Counted from the first letter of the stretch, positions 17,009 through 26,727 are shown. The stretch is DNA of 64,000 nt from Ensifer adhaerens (GCF_000697965.2 NZ_CP015882.1:186001-250000), one strand, 5' to 3'. The notes: generated from the letters alone by a model not told the origin. Translations and numbers: made by a program.

Positions 17009-17962
17009 TCAAGGGATAAGCACCATCGGACCGCTGCTGCGGCGTTCGAGAATGTCGGCATGGGCGCGCTGCGCTTCGGAGAGCGGATATTTCCGCGCGC
17101 TGATCTTACCGAACACACCGGTGCGCCAGGCATCGAACACCTCGTCGGCAGCGGATTGCAGGTTGGCCTTCGTCACATGCTGCCCGGTGCTGCCGCGCAC
17201 GAGGCGAATGCCGCGACGGCTGAGTTCCGCCTCGTCGATGGCGGCGCCACCGGATGCGGCGCCGATCACGGCGATCGTCCCGCCGTCACGGATGGAGCCG
17301 AGCGTCGATGCGAAAGTCGTTGCTCCCACCAATTCATAAACGACATCGACGCCATTGGGAGCGAGGCTGCGGATGTGGTCGTTAAGCGCGAGTGTTTCAT
17401 ATGCAAACGCATGGTCGACCGCCTGCTCCAGATCGGCGAGCTTGCGGCTCGAACCGGTTCCGATGACCGCTATGCCGCGCGCCCTCAGCCAGCGGGCAAG
17501 CAGATTGCCGACGCCGCCCGTCGCGCCCTGAACGAGCACGCGGTCGTCTTTGTCGGGCTTCGCCATGGCATTGATTGCCATCCACGCGGTGAGGCCCTTC
17601 GTAAGGATTGTCGCTGCCTTCTCTGCGGAGATGTCGTCGGGCACCTTCACGAGGACGTCTTCGCTGACAATGCGCTGGGTGGCATAGCTGCCGGGGGCGA
17701 AGAAGTAGGCGACCCGGTCGCCAGCGGCGAAGCGGGTGACGCCCGGTCCGACCGCCTCCACAGTGCCGGCACCCTCCACGCCGGCGACGGCAGGCAGGGC
17801 GACCTTGAACGTTCCATCCCGGAACATGGTATCGACGAAGTTCACGCCGATGGCTTCCTGTTTGATCAGAACCTCGCCGACGCCCGGGGCGCGGGCATTT
17901 TCCTGCTCGATGCGCAGGACGGACGGGCCGCCCCACTGGCTGTATTTGACGACGTAGGACAT
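17009..17962 (-). CDS. Zinc-independent quinone oxidoreductase (MDR family)
   Basis: A 317-residue medium-chain reductase of the quinone-oxidoreductase (QOR) type: GVNFVDTMFRDGTF, GVEGAGTVEAVGPGV, GDRVAYFFAPGSYA, and NADPH motif VQGATGGVGNLLARWLRARG. The catalytic and structural zinc Cys ligands of alcohol dehydrogenases are absent. Such enzymes reduce quinones or enones by NADPH. Start at 17962 with GGAG 7 bases upstream rather than 17998. In the same orientation as the SDR, SnoaL and WrbA genes upstream. Confidence 0.92.
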   Translation of the reverse strand: MSYVVKYSQWGGPSVLRIEQENARAPGVGEVLIKQEAIGVNFVDTMFRDGTFKVALPAVAGVEGAGTVEAVGPGVTRFAAGDRVAYFFAPGSYATQRIVSEDVLVKVPDDISAEKAATILTKGLTAWMAINAMAKPDKDDRVLVQGATGGVGNLLARWLRARGIAVIGTGSSRKLADLEQAVDHAFAYETLALNDHIRSLAPNGVDVVYELVGATTFASTLGSIRDGGTIAVIGAASGGAAIDEAELSRRGIRLVRGSTGQHVTKANLQSAADEVFDAWRTGVFGKISARKYPLSEAQRAHADILERRSSGPMVLIP

Positions 17963-18150
17963 GGTCTTCTCCATTAGGCAGGCATGACCTGCCGCCAAGC
18001 GGATTCAAATGATGAGGGTTTGCCGTCGCCTGAGACGGCCGGCCTCGGGGTTCTAGCCCTCGAATGCCGAGCTGGCCCAAGCCTGGCACCGGACGGCAAT
18101 GTCCTGATGAACCAGCACGTTCGGCGTTTTATCGCCGATTCCCTTATGGG

Positions 18151-18921
18151 TCAGAGGACGGCCAGCAGGCCGCCATCTACGAGGAGGGCGATGCCCGAGA
18201 CGTAGCTGGAGAGGTCCGAGCCGAGATAGGCCACAGCGTCGCCCACTTCGGAGGGCTGGCCGAGGCGGCGCAGCGGGGTGCGCTTGCGAAAGCCTTCTGA
18301 AGCCTCGGCAATGCCGGGGCTAGTGCGCAAAAGCTCGGTGTCGATCGTGCCAGGTGCGACCGCGTTGACGCGGATACCGTCCGGGCCGAGCGCGTCGGCA
18401 AGCGATTTTGCCATCAGCACGACGCCGCCCTTGCTGGTGGAATAGGCCACGGTGATTCCGGCGCCGGATATGCCGCCCATGCTGGCCATCAGCACAATGC
18501 TGCCGCCCTTGCCGTTCGCCTTCATTTGCCTGGCAGCGGCCTGCGCGCCGAACAGCGGGCCGTCGAGATTGATCGACAGCAGGCGGTGGTAGTCGTCTTC
18601 CGGCACGTCGGCGCCATCGGTGCGGAGCGTAATGCCCGCATTGGCGACCATGACGTCGACGCCGCCGAACTCGGCCGAGGCTTCGACGAGCGCATCGTTG
18701 TCGGCGCGTTTGCTGACGTCGGTCTTGACGAAGCGGGCGGCCGAGCCGATCGCCTCGATCTCCTCGACCGTAGGCCGGCCGCCTTCGCGCGGGGCCTCGG
18801 TGATGTCGGCGACGATCACGGCCTTCGCCCCGTGTTCGGCGGCGCGGATGGCGATGGCGCGGCCGATGCCGCTCGACGCGCCGGTCACGATGACCACCTT
18901 GTTCTTCAGAATGTCACTCAT
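18151..18921 (-). CDS. Short-chain dehydrogenase/reductase
   Basis: A 256-residue SDR: TGASSGIGRAIAIRAAEHGAKAVIVADI, with an acidic residue after strand 2 suggesting NAD, ANAGITLR, catalytic Ser in LMASMGG and YSTSK near 157-161, PLRRLGQPSEVGDAVAYLGSDLSSYVSG, VDGG. About 30 bases downstream of the SnoaL-like gene, so probably one operon. Confidence 0.93.
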   Translation of the reverse strand: MSDILKNKVVIVTGASSGIGRAIAIRAAEHGAKAVIVADITEAPREGGRPTVEEIEAIGSAARFVKTDVSKRADNDALVEASAEFGGVDVMVANAGITLRTDGADVPEDDYHRLLSINLDGPLFGAQAAARQMKANGKGGSIVLMASMGGISGAGITVAYSTSKGGVVLMAKSLADALGPDGIRVNAVAPGTIDTELLRTSPGIAEASEGFRKRTPLRRLGQPSEVGDAVAYLGSDLSSYVSGIALLVDGGLLAVL

Positions 18922-18951
18922 GGCACTGTTCCTTCAGAAAAATGGGATGGC

Positions 18952-19389
18952 TCAGCCCTTCGGCTGAAGCTGGAGGCCGAGCTGGCCGACGAGCGAATAG
19001 AGATTGGCGACGCCCCAGTGTTCGGTGATCTTGCCGTCGACGACGCGCATGGCATCCACCGTCTCGAACTGGATCGTCTTGCCGGTTGGTTCAATGCCGA
19101 GGAAGGTTCCCTTGTGGGTGCCGTAGTAGGTCTTGAAGGTTGTCACGAGATTGCCGTCGGCCGTTTGCCAGTGGATGACCGCATGGAAATCCGGAAAAGC
19201 CTTGCGCAGGCCGGCATAGAGGCCGCGCACGCCTTCCTTGTCCGGCACCATGTTTGGCTGCGGCGTGTGATCGAGAAAATCCTCCGAAAAGACTTCGTCG
19301 AAGATGGCGAAATTGCCCTTTCCTTGCACCTCTTCGGTGTTCCGGCGGACCACTGCGATCGCCGCTTCGCTTTCTGCACTTCTGGTCAT
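18952..19389 (-). CDS. SnoaL-like polyketide-cyclase-type protein
   Basis: 145 residues of the SnoaL ester-cyclase group: EVFSEDFLDHTP, GLYAGLRKAFPDFHAVIHWQTADGNLVTTFKTYYGTHKGTFLGIEPTGKTIQFETVDAMRVVDGKITEHWGVAN, a nearly textbook SnoaL core with HWG at the end. The fold binds small ligands; catalytic role here is unknown. Located between two SDR genes of the same strand. Confidence 0.88.
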   Translation of the reverse strand: MTRSAESEAAIAVVRRNTEEVQGKGNFAIFDEVFSEDFLDHTPQPNMVPDKEGVRGLYAGLRKAFPDFHAVIHWQTADGNLVTTFKTYYGTHKGTFLGIEPTGKTIQFETVDAMRVVDGKITEHWGVANLYSLVGQLGLQLQPKG

Positions 19390-19413
19390 GGTCTTATCCT
19401 TCGATGTCAGGGG

Positions 19414-20181
19414 TCAAAGTTCGAAGCCGCCGATGGTCATGCCGCCATCGACGACGATCATCTGGCCGAAGACGTAGCTTGCGGCCGGGGAGCTCAGCCA
19501 CACGGCCACTTCGGCGAGCTCGCGCGGCTGTCCGCCCCGCTTGGCGGGGATGGCTTTCCGTGCAAGATCGGCGAAAGCCGGGTTCTGGGCGCTGTTGGAC
19601 ACGACCATCGGCGTTTCGGTCCAGCCGGGCGCGAGTGCATTGACGCGGATATTGCGGCTGGCGTTTTCCATCGCCACGACGCGGGTGAGGCCGTGGATGC
19701 CGTGTTTGGAGGCGGCATAGGCGCTCATGCCGCCAGGTCCGGTCAGCGCGGCAACGGAGGCGGTGTTGGTGATCGCGCCGGCGCCGGTCTTGGCGATCAG
19801 CGGAAGCTCATATTTCATGCCGAGGAAGACACTGCGCAGATTGACGGTCAGCACCCGGTCGAAATCCTCGATCGGGTAGTCCTCGATGCGGTAGGTGCCG
19901 CCGGTGATGCCGGCATTGTTGAATGCTGCATCCAGCCGTCCCGCATCCTTTTCGATGCGCGCAAGGAAGGCCCTCACCTGCTCTTCGCTCGAAACGTCGA
20001 CACCGAAGATCTCGATTTTCCCGGCTGCGGAGATGTCCCTGGTCTCCTCAAGGCCGTCCAAGTTGAGGTCGGCCGCGAAAACATGGGCGCCGCGCTCGGC
20101 AAACAGCCGTGCCGCCTCCCGGCCTATCCCCGAGCCTGCGCCGGTGACCAGTACCACTTTGCCGTCGAAATCCGCAGACAT
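19414..20181 (-). CDS. Short-chain dehydrogenase/reductase
   Basis: A 255-residue SDR with TGAGSGIGREAARLFAERGAHVFAADLNLDGL (NAD-type acidic residue), NNAGITGG, catalytic Ser in NTASVAALTGPGG and YAASK near 155-159, and VDGGMTIGGF. Start at 20181 is the conserved beginning; an open frame continues upstream to 20400 but is not homologous. Part of the wrbA set. Confidence 0.93.
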   Translation of the reverse strand: MSADFDGKVVLVTGAGSGIGREAARLFAERGAHVFAADLNLDGLEETRDISAAGKIEIFGVDVSSEEQVRAFLARIEKDAGRLDAAFNNAGITGGTYRIEDYPIEDFDRVLTVNLRSVFLGMKYELPLIAKTGAGAITNTASVAALTGPGGMSAYAASKHGIHGLTRVVAMENASRNIRVNALAPGWTETPMVVSNSAQNPAFADLARKAIPAKRGGQPRELAEVAVWLSSPAASYVFGQMIVVDGGMTIGGFEL

Positions 20182-20272
20182 GGCTTCGCTCCTCGCCCGC
20201 CCGTGCGGGACGATGTTTCCGGTTGATTGTTGGGGGAGTGGGGCCGGAGACGTGAACCTCCGGCAGATCGGC

Positions 20273-20872
20273 TTAGCTGAAGACCTTGATAGCCGCGGCC
20301 GCCACCAGTTCGCCCTGGTGACGGGCGCCGGCGAGGTCGATCTCGGTCGGCCGGCGCGATCCGTCGCCGCCGGCCACCGTGGTTGCACCATACGGGGCAC
20401 CGCCGACGATTTCGTCGGCGCTCATCTGGCCCTGGTGGCTATAGGGAAGGCCGACGATCATCATGCCGAAGTGCAGGAGATTGGTAATGATCGAGAACAG
20501 GGTGGTCTCCTGCCCGCCGTGCTGGGTGGCGCTGGAGGAGAAGGCGCCGCCGATTTTGCCGTTCAGGGCGCCGCGCGCCCAGAGGCCGCCGGCTTGATCA
20601 AGGAAGGCTGCCATCTGTGAAGAGATGCGACCGAAACGGGTGCCGGTGCCGACGACGATGGCGTCGTAATCCGCAAGTTCCGCGACTGTGGCGATCGGTG
20701 CTGTCTGGTCGAGCTTGAAATGGTTGTTGCGGGCAATCTCCTCCGGAACAGTCTCGGGGACCCGCTTGACATCGACCTGAGCGCCAGCCTTGCGGGCGCC
20801 GTCTGCGATGGCATAGGCCATCGCCTCGATATGTCCGTAGGTCGAATAATAAAGGACCAGTACCTTCGCCAT
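20273..20872 (-). CDS. wrbA: NAD(P)H:quinone oxidoreductase WrbA
   Basis: A 199-residue flavodoxin-fold protein: [17 protein letters not shown] is the FMN phosphate loop, [29 protein letters not shown] and [38 protein letters not shown] are diagnostic WrbA segments, and [21 protein letters not shown] closes it. WrbA makes two-electron reduction of quinones, avoiding semiquinone radicals. Start at 20872, AGGAG upstream. First gene of the minus-strand quinone/SDR set; divergent from a frameshifted LysR gene. Confidence 0.95.
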   Translation of the reverse strand: MAKVLVLYYSTYGHIEAMAYAIADGARKAGAQVDVKRVPETVPEEIARNNHFKLDQTAPIATVAELADYDAIVVGTGTRFGRISSQMAAFLDQAGGLWARGALNGKIGGAFSSSATQHGGQETTLFSIITNLLHFGMMIVGLPYSHQGQMSADEIVGGAPYGATTVAGGDGSRRPTEIDLAGARHQGELVAAAAIKVFS

Positions 20873-21124
20873 TTTTGTTCTCCTTTGATTTGAGGCAGTC
20901 GCCCTTGCGGCTTGGCAAAAAACTCGCATCGAACCGCTTGGGGGAATAGTCGAATAAAATGATTGGTTACGGTCGAAAAAATCGAACGATATAGCGATGG
21001 CTGCATTTGTTCGGACGTTCTATTTAATCGACCATAACCCTCGAATCTTTGCCGCTGTTGCCGATTTTTTAGAGGTGTAGCCTTCTCGACGACGCAAGAA
21101 GCGGTGCGATCGAGGGAGCCGGTC

Positions 21125-22071
21125 ATGGATTTGCGCAGACTTCGCCACTTTGTTGCCGTGGCTGAGGAACTTCATTTCGGTAGGGCCGCCGAGCGGGCGC
21201 ATGTCGTTCAATCGGCCATCAGCCAACAGCTAAAGCTTTTGGAGGACGAACTCGGTTTCACCCTCATCCGGCGTTCGCGCCAGGATGTTAGCCTGACTTT
21301 GCTGGGCGAGGTTTTTCTACCCGAGGCGCGCGAAATCCTGCAACGAACGGAGGAGGCGGTGCGGCGGCTGAAGGCATCAGCGAGCGGCATTGTCGGACGC
21401 CTGTCCATCGGCTTCGTGGATAATGTGCTGTGGACGCTGCTGTCGCCGATCATCCGCGATTTTCGTGAACGCTGGCCGCATGTCGATCTGAAGCTTATCC
21501 CCATGGACCGCGGCGTTCAGGTCGAGGCTATCGCTGCGGGCACGATCGATATCGGCATGATCCCGGCGCCCTCTCATCTTGCCGCGGCCGTCAGGACCGA
21601 GGTGTTGATATCGGCGCCGCTCATGGTCGCGCTACCATCCGCGAACGTGCTGGCATTGAGGTCCAAGGTCGAGATGGCGGAGCTGGCAGCGGAACCCTTC
21701 GTGACCTTTCCCTGCAAATGAACAGCCGCATTCTCGATCTGCTGAAGACGGCCTGTGCGGGTGCGGGTTTTGCCCCGCGCGTGACGCAAGAGGGCGGACA
21801 ATTGCACACGCTGCTCTCGCTCGTCAGCGCCGGACTTGGCGTGACGCTGGTGCCGAAATGGGTGGCGAAGCTTCCCCAGCCAGGCGTCGTGTTTCGCGAT
21901 CTTGCGGATTTTTCCACGCCCTATGAACTGCTGCTCGCCTGGAAGGACGACGAACCGAACCCGTCGGCCGTCACATTCCGCGAGGGGCACATGATGTCGT
22001 GCACATGGCACTCAGCGGCACGCCGCGCGCCGGCAGGCTCTGATCTCGAATCCCGATCACGAGGTCATTAA
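21125..22071 (+). pseudogene. LysR-family regulator with a frameshift
   Basis: MDLRRLRHFVAVAEELHFGRAAERAHVVQSAISQQLKLLEDELG begins a typical LTTR. After FVTFPCK the frame stops at 21721, and the homology continues in another frame from 21718 (MNSRILDLLKTACAGAGFAPRVTQEGGQLHTLLSLVSAGLGVTLVPKWVAKL), the second half of the effector domain. A one-base change around 21715 would fuse them to about 300 residues. The last ~30 residues also look non-native. A true mutation or a sequencing error are both possible. Confidence 0.8.
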
Positions 22072-22973
22072 TCATCGCCTGCAGACATGCATAGGGGTTG
22101 CGGCGGCGGCAATGTCGGGAAGGACGGTAACAATGTGGTTGAGTGCTCCGGCAGGGGCTTCCCCCGTCGATTCCTCAGACGGCCCTCGAGGTCGAGCACG
22201 GCGCGGCCGGCATCGATGACATTTGTGCCGGGACCAACGAACCGCCGGATTTCTGGCAATATGTACCGAGCATCAGGGATGAGGCCTTTTTCGGACACCG
22301 GCCGACGACGCGGGAATGATCCGAGTCATAGCCGCGATGGGTAGCGAGATCGAAGTCGACCAGGCCGACAACAGCACCAAGCACCACAGCGGCACGCGTT
22401 TCAATTCGTCCGCTTTTGCGCCTGTCCGCTGTGGAACGGGCACCAGGCCTTCGAAAATCCCGGCCGAATTTTCGGCCAGCTCGCCGAAACGCCGGACGGG
22501 GTGCGTTACTCTGCCTTTCCACGCATGTTTCGCGCGGCGGTCGCCAACACTATGTGCTGGCACTCAGCTGTGAGGTTTCCTGCGCAGACAGTTTCCACGG
22601 TTTGAAATTCGACCGCTATTTCCTGGCGCATCTGCGAGCGCACCCAATGCGGCAGCCGCGCCGTGCCACCCTTGAAAGGGCGGCTGGTAATGGAGCACAA
22701 CAAGCGCCGAGCTATCCCTGCTCAATCCGCCCAGCGGGCGAAAAACTGTCGTCCTTCGTGCTTCCCGAACATTTGCTTCGAGCTACCACGACGGGAGAAA
22801 ACAATTCGTGCTTGGATTTCAGCGGTCAGCCAGTCGTTTGTGCCCCTAAAGCGAACCGCGCTCATAAAAGCGCAAGAGCCCGATGATGGTAGCAAGCGTG
22901 CGAGAGCAGCATTTGTTCGAGGCCCCTAGTCTGGCTGTGTCCGATAAAGGACATTCCAACCAGGAGAGCGAAA
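22072..22973. other. Degenerate region, no credible gene
   Basis: About 900 bp between a broken regulator and an SDR gene. All six frames are interrupted, and none of the short open frames has a good start site or a recognisable motif. The region is GC-rich and may be eroded coding DNA, but I could not identify a parent gene. Confidence 0.5.
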
Positions 22974-23729
22974 ATGACTGTGAATCAAGTAAATGAAGTC
23001 GAAGGCAAGGTGGCTATCGTAACGGGTGCCGCGAGCGGAATCGGCAAGGCAACTGTCGAACTGCTGCGTGCGCGCGGCGCGAAAGTCATCGCCGAAGATG
23101 TCGATCCCGACGTGAGATCGCTAAAAGCGGACGGAATCGTGCCTTTGGTGGCCGATATTTCCAGGGATGGCAGCGCCGAGGAGGCTGTCGCGCTTGCTCT
23201 GGAGCATTTCGGAAAGCTCGACTTGCTGGTCAATAATGCGGCCCGCATCGTCTACAAGCCCGTCGTGGAGATGACTCGCCATGATTGGGATTATGTGATG
23301 GAGACGAACGTTACCGGTGCTTTCCTTCACTCCCGCGAAGCGGCGAAGGTGATGATCAAGCAGAAGAGCGGAGCGATCGTGAATATCGCGTCCTATGCCT
23401 CCTACTTCGCCTTTCCGACAATCGCCGCCTACACGTCGTCCAAAGGCGCGTTGGCACAGTTGACCCGGACGTTGGCGCTGGAGCTTGCCGAGCATGGCAT
23501 CCGCGTCAATGCGATCGGCTCGGGTGATGTCGTCACCAACTTGCTGAACAGCTTCATGGAAGACGGTCCCGGCTTTCTCACGGAGCATGGCAAGGGTGCG
23601 CCGATCGGCCGTGCCGCCCAGCCGTCGGAGATCGCGGAAATTGTGGCGTTCCTCGCGTCCGACCGCGCAAGCTTCATCGTTGGCTCCGTCGTGATGGCCG
23701 ATGGCGGCTATAGCGTCCAGATCAAGTAA
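22974..23729 (+). CDS. Short-chain dehydrogenase/reductase
   Basis: A 251-residue SDR: VTGAASGIGKATVELLRARGAKVIAEDVD (NAD-type), LVNNAARIV, catalytic Ser in NIASYASYF and YTSSK near 154-158, RVNAIGSGDVVTNLL, ADGG. AGGAG lies 8 bases before the ATG. It stands alone, ends at a strong terminator and is convergent with the next LysR gene. Confidence 0.92.
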   Translation: MTVNQVNEVEGKVAIVTGAASGIGKATVELLRARGAKVIAEDVDPDVRSLKADGIVPLVADISRDGSAEEAVALALEHFGKLDLLVNNAARIVYKPVVEMTRHDWDYVMETNVTGAFLHSREAAKVMIKQKSGAIVNIASYASYFAFPTIAAYTSSKGALAQLTRTLALELAEHGIRVNAIGSGDVVTNLLNSFMEDGPGFLTEHGKGAPIGRAAQPSEIAEIVAFLASDRASFIVGSVVMADGGYSVQIK

Positions 23730-23769
23730 GGAAGGGGCCATTGCCCGAAAATTGTTAGTGGTCCGTAAA

Positions 23770-23810
23770 TTTCGGGGCCTTCGGCAGCTATTTGCCGATG
23801 GCCCCGGAAA
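23770..23810. terminator. Bidirectional intrinsic terminator
   Basis: TTTCGGGGCC-T-TCGGCA pairs with TGCCGA-T-GGCCCCGGAAA around a GCTATT loop, a long near-perfect stem between convergent SDR and LysR genes. It has a T-rich 5' side for the minus strand and a short A-rich 3' side, so it most plausibly serves both. Confidence 0.75.
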
Positions 23811-23819
23811 CCTTATGCC

Positions 23820-24746
23820 TCACGCCACAGACGTGGTGTCCGCTCTGGTTCGGTGTTCCCGTCGAAAGCGCTGAACATGCGCGATAAGCGCCCGCAGCTT
23901 GGGCGCCATGTTGCGCCGGCTGGGGAAATAGAGAAAGAGCCCCGGAAAGGGCGGCAGAAAATCCTTCAGCACTGAAATCAATTCGCCCCGTTCGAGATAG
24001 GGTCGAAACGTCTCCTCCAGCGCAAATGTGATACCGCCGCCGGAGAGCGCCGTCCGCATCATCAGGCGCAGGTCATTGGTCGTTATCTGGGGTTCGACGG
24101 AAACATCGAAGGCTTCTCCCTCCTGCACGAATTCCCACCGATATGGTGCAGTGTCCGGCGCTGGGCGCCACCCGATGCAACGATGATGAATCAAATCCCT
24201 TGGGTGGGTCGGCAATCCATTGGCTTCGAAATAGGCCGGGCTCGCCACGACGACTTCCCTTTGTTCGCCCGATAGCGGAATGGCCACCATATCCTGTTCA
24301 ATGATGTCCCCCAGACGTACCCCCGCATCGAAACCGGCGGAGACGATGTCAAACGTGTCGTCCGTCACCGTCACATCCAAGACAATATTGGGGTAAGCCT
24401 CGGCAAACGACGCAATGAGCGGGCCAGAGAGAAATTCTTCGGCAATCGAGGTCGCCGCGATGCGAAGCACGCCGTGGGGGTTGACGTTGCCGCCGACGTC
24501 TTCAAGCGCGGACAGGACCTCGGCCAGGGGGCGAGAAAGCGTGTCGCGAAGGCGCTCGCCCGCTTCAGTGAGCCTGACGCTGCGCGTCGTGCGCGTGACG
24601 AGCGCGATCCCACAGCCATCTTCCAACCGCCGGATGCCCTGACTGACGGCCGAGCGCGTAACACCGAGGCGAGCAGCGGCGGCCACGAAGTTCGCCTCCT
24701 CGGCCACCGCGAGGAAGAGGGGTAACAGGTTTAAGTCGATTGTCAT
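23820..24746 (-). CDS. LysR-family transcriptional regulator
   Basis: A 308-residue LTTR: DLNLLPLFLAVAEEANFVAAAARLGVTRSAVSQGIRRLEDGCGIALVTRTTRSVRLTEAGERL, then a full effector domain of the DmlR/CrgA type (PAYFEANGLPTHPRDLIHHRCIGWR). It is divergent from the 24881 gene pair and is their likely regulator. Confidence 0.92.
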   Translation of the reverse strand: MTIDLNLLPLFLAVAEEANFVAAAARLGVTRSAVSQGIRRLEDGCGIALVTRTTRSVRLTEAGERLRDTLSRPLAEVLSALEDVGGNVNPHGVLRIAATSIAEEFLSGPLIASFAEAYPNIVLDVTVTDDTFDIVSAGFDAGVRLGDIIEQDMVAIPLSGEQREVVVASPAYFEANGLPTHPRDLIHHRCIGWRPAPDTAPYRWEFVQEGEAFDVSVEPQITTNDLRLMMRTALSGGGITFALEETFRPYLERGELISVLKDFLPPFPGLFLYFPSRRNMAPKLRALIAHVQRFRREHRTRADTTSVA

Positions 24747-24880
24747 TGTCGCGTCCTGCTAACCAATATGGTTATGTATAATGGGATACCGACGACAATC
24801 AACGCCGTCTATCCTTCTTTCATCCCACAACGCACAAGGCGAGTGGAGATCGAAACCCACCCAGGATGAAAGGAAGAACG

Positions 24881-25438
24881 ATGACCTCTTTGAAGCTTAT
24901 GCTGGCTGCAGCCGCCATTGCTGGCGCATTCACAGCTCCGGCCGCCGCCCGGGACGCCGCTTGCCCCCAGCAGGGCGACAAAGCTCCCTTGTCGCTCCAC
25001 AAGAGCTGGATCATGACGGGATGGGAACGGCATGAGGGTGATCCCCGCTTCGTATTCGCCGAGAAAATGCGCGCATATTACGACCTGGAGAACACCACCG
25101 GCGTTTTCTACGATAATTTTGCGCCCGGTGAGAAACAGCTCTTCCGCAATGCGGCCCGCTACGGTGCAAACTGGGAAGACCTGCAGAATGCGGCACGGTC
25201 CGTTGCCCACGGCCTGACCGACGGGCACGATGAGATCATCGGAGACAGCGTTGCCTCGACCACTCTGGGCTTTGTCGGCCGGATCGAACGCCTCGACGGA
25301 AAAGTGATTGCTTTCGACGGTCGTTCGCAGTTGGGTTGGCAATGCGTGAAGGGGGCATGGAAGATCCGCCATGAGCTGAACTACGCCTGGACGGTCGAGC
25401 CCAAAACAATCGAAAAATTCCTGGGGAAGGCACAATGA
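24881..25438 (+). CDS. Exported SnoaL/NTF2-like protein
   Basis: A 185-residue protein with a signal peptide (LKLMLAAAAIAGAFTAPAAARD; cleavage near AAA-R) followed by a SnoaL-like domain, whose C-terminal half (IGDSVASTTLGFVGRIERLDGKVIAFDGRSQLGWQCVKGAWKIRHELNYAW) has the usual W-x-I-x-H-E ending of NTF2-like proteins. Periplasmic ligand-binding or small enzymatic role is inferred. ATG 24881 has AAGGAAG upstream. Overlaps the next gene by 4 bases (ATGA). Confidence 0.8.
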   Translation: MTSLKLMLAAAAIAGAFTAPAAARDAACPQQGDKAPLSLHKSWIMTGWERHEGDPRFVFAEKMRAYYDLENTTGVFYDNFAPGEKQLFRNAARYGANWEDLQNAARSVAHGLTDGHDEIIGDSVASTTLGFVGRIERLDGKVIAFDGRSQLGWQCVKGAWKIRHELNYAWTVEPKTIEKFLGKAQ

Positions 25439-25686
25439 CCGGGAAAACCTCACCACACCCCTATGCCGGCATGTGGGTCACGGCCGATGGCAACATCCGG
25501 CACGCGCTTCTGCCGAACGGCCGCTACGACGAGGCGCGCGGGCGGCGCGAAAGCGCCTATCAGGGGCGCTATGTAGTGACCGGCGACCATATCGAATACT
25601 GGGATGATACCGGGTTCACGGCGGATGGCGATTTTGTCGATGGCGTGCTCTATCATGCGGGCATGGTGCTGTATCGCAAACCGTGA
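25435..25686 (+). CDS. Atu4866-family protein
   Basis: An 83-residue protein matching the Atu4866 domain family from Agrobacterium: HPYAGMWVTADGNIRHALLPNGRYDEARG, then AYQGRYVVTGDHIEYWDDTGFTADGDFVDGVLYHAGMVLYR. The family is a lipocalin-like small beta barrel of unknown function. Translationally coupled to the exported SnoaL-like protein. Confidence 0.9.
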   Translation: MTGKTSPHPYAGMWVTADGNIRHALLPNGRYDEARGRRESAYQGRYVVTGDHIEYWDDTGFTADGDFVDGVLYHAGMVLYRKP

Positions 25687-25788
25687 AGCATCCCCACGAT
25701 CAGAAGGCGGCTTTCAGCGGGCCGCCTTCTTCGTGCCCGATCCGGGCGTGCGTCAGGGCCTCTTCGGAGCAATCGGCTGGGCCAATGA

Positions 25789-26625
25789 TCAACTTGGATC
25801 GGCGCCCATGACTAGTCCCTCGATGTCGTGCTTTTGCGTAATCGGCACGAGCTCGTCCACCACGCGGCAGACGAGGTGCTTCTTGCCGATTTCCGGCAGG
25901 GCATCATACCAATCCCGCGTGACCATCATGTCGTGCAACTCTGCATGCCCAGCGCCCGGCCTGTCCACACCCAGCACCATGACGGGTCGTGCAATAGGGG
26001 ACTGATGCTCCGTGCCTCGGTGCACCGTCAGCGCCGAGCGGCAGGAAATGTCGCCGCGCTGCGGATACTTGCGTGTCGCACGCTCTTGAAACCGGCTCCA
26101 GAGCGCCTTGTCCGGGAACATTTCGTGCTTCCATTCCCGGCCATCGTCATATTGCGTTCCCGGCGCCACTTCGAACGGCCCCATATCCTCGGTGACGTCA
26201 ACGCCGGTGAGGTTGAAGGCAAGCGAGGTAATCTGGTGGTCTCGATAGGTATCTACAGGCGAGGGGAAGTCGCGGTGCCACGGCTGGTATTTCGCGCCCT
26301 GGAACGGCACGTCGAGGCCTATCTCCACGATCTGGTAGTCCGATCCAAGCACGTTGGTGCAGACATCCACCACCCATGGATGGGTGATGAGATCGACGAA
26401 GCCGCGGAAGGCCTGGGGATGGATTTCGACATACCAGCGGCGCGGTCCCCGGCTGACCGCGCCGCCGGGCCTTTGAATGGCCGACCAGAAGGCCGTCATC
26501 ATGTCCTCGTGCATATCGTCGGCCCATGCCAGACTGAAAGCACCCTTCAGCCCGATGATGCCGTCTGCCGCCAGCTGCGCCATCTGCGCAGCAATATCGT
26601 AGTCGGGTGCTGGCTTCGTTTTCAT
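25789..26625 (-). CDS. Phytanoyl-CoA dioxygenase-like protein
   Basis: A 278-residue Fe(II)/2-oxoglutarate oxygenase-fold protein: PWHRDFPSPVDTYRDHQIT carries the HxD iron ligands, and the distal His lies in SALTVHRGTEHQSPIARPVMVLGVDRPG with Arg for 2-oxoglutarate. PhyH-type enzymes hydroxylate small molecules. GAGGAG lies upstream of ATG 26625. Divergent from a LacI repressor with a palindromic operator between them, so probably induced by a metabolite that this repressor senses. Confidence 0.88.
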   Translation of the reverse strand: MKTKPAPDYDIAAQMAQLAADGIIGLKGAFSLAWADDMHEDMMTAFWSAIQRPGGAVSRGPRRWYVEIHPQAFRGFVDLITHPWVVDVCTNVLGSDYQIVEIGLDVPFQGAKYQPWHRDFPSPVDTYRDHQITSLAFNLTGVDVTEDMGPFEVAPGTQYDDGREWKHEMFPDKALWSRFQERATRKYPQRGDISCRSALTVHRGTEHQSPIARPVMVLGVDRPGAGHAELHDMMVTRDWYDALPEIGKKHLVCRVVDELVPITQKHDIEGLVMGADPS

Positions 26626-26660
26626 CCGGTTCTCCTCCCAATTTTCAACAAGGCTACTGC

Positions 26661-26678
26661 GACTAATAAATATTAGTC
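26661..26678. promoter_or_regulatory. LacI-type operator
   Basis: GACTAATA-AA-TATTAGTC is a perfect 8-bp inverted repeat in the divergent promoter of the PhyH-like and LacI genes. A further half site, TTATTAGT, lies at 26691-26698. Position and symmetry make it the probable binding site of the adjacent LacI-family protein. Confidence 0.72.
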
Positions 26679-26727
26679 AATGGCCGATTTTTATTAGTTG
26701 GTGTAGAGAGGGCAAAACGGGGGCGAC

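Noticed and set aside
16928..17977. 349-codon open frame opposite the quinone oxidoreductase
   Set aside because: Antisense shadow of a conserved MDR gene.
18526..20226. 566-codon open + frame across the SDR/SnoaL genes
   Set aside because: It mirrors three clearly real minus-strand genes; composition is His/Asp-rich as expected of antisense frames.
22416..22886. 156-codon + frame in the degenerate region
   Set aside because: Arg/Ala/Ser-rich composition, no ribosome site, no motif.
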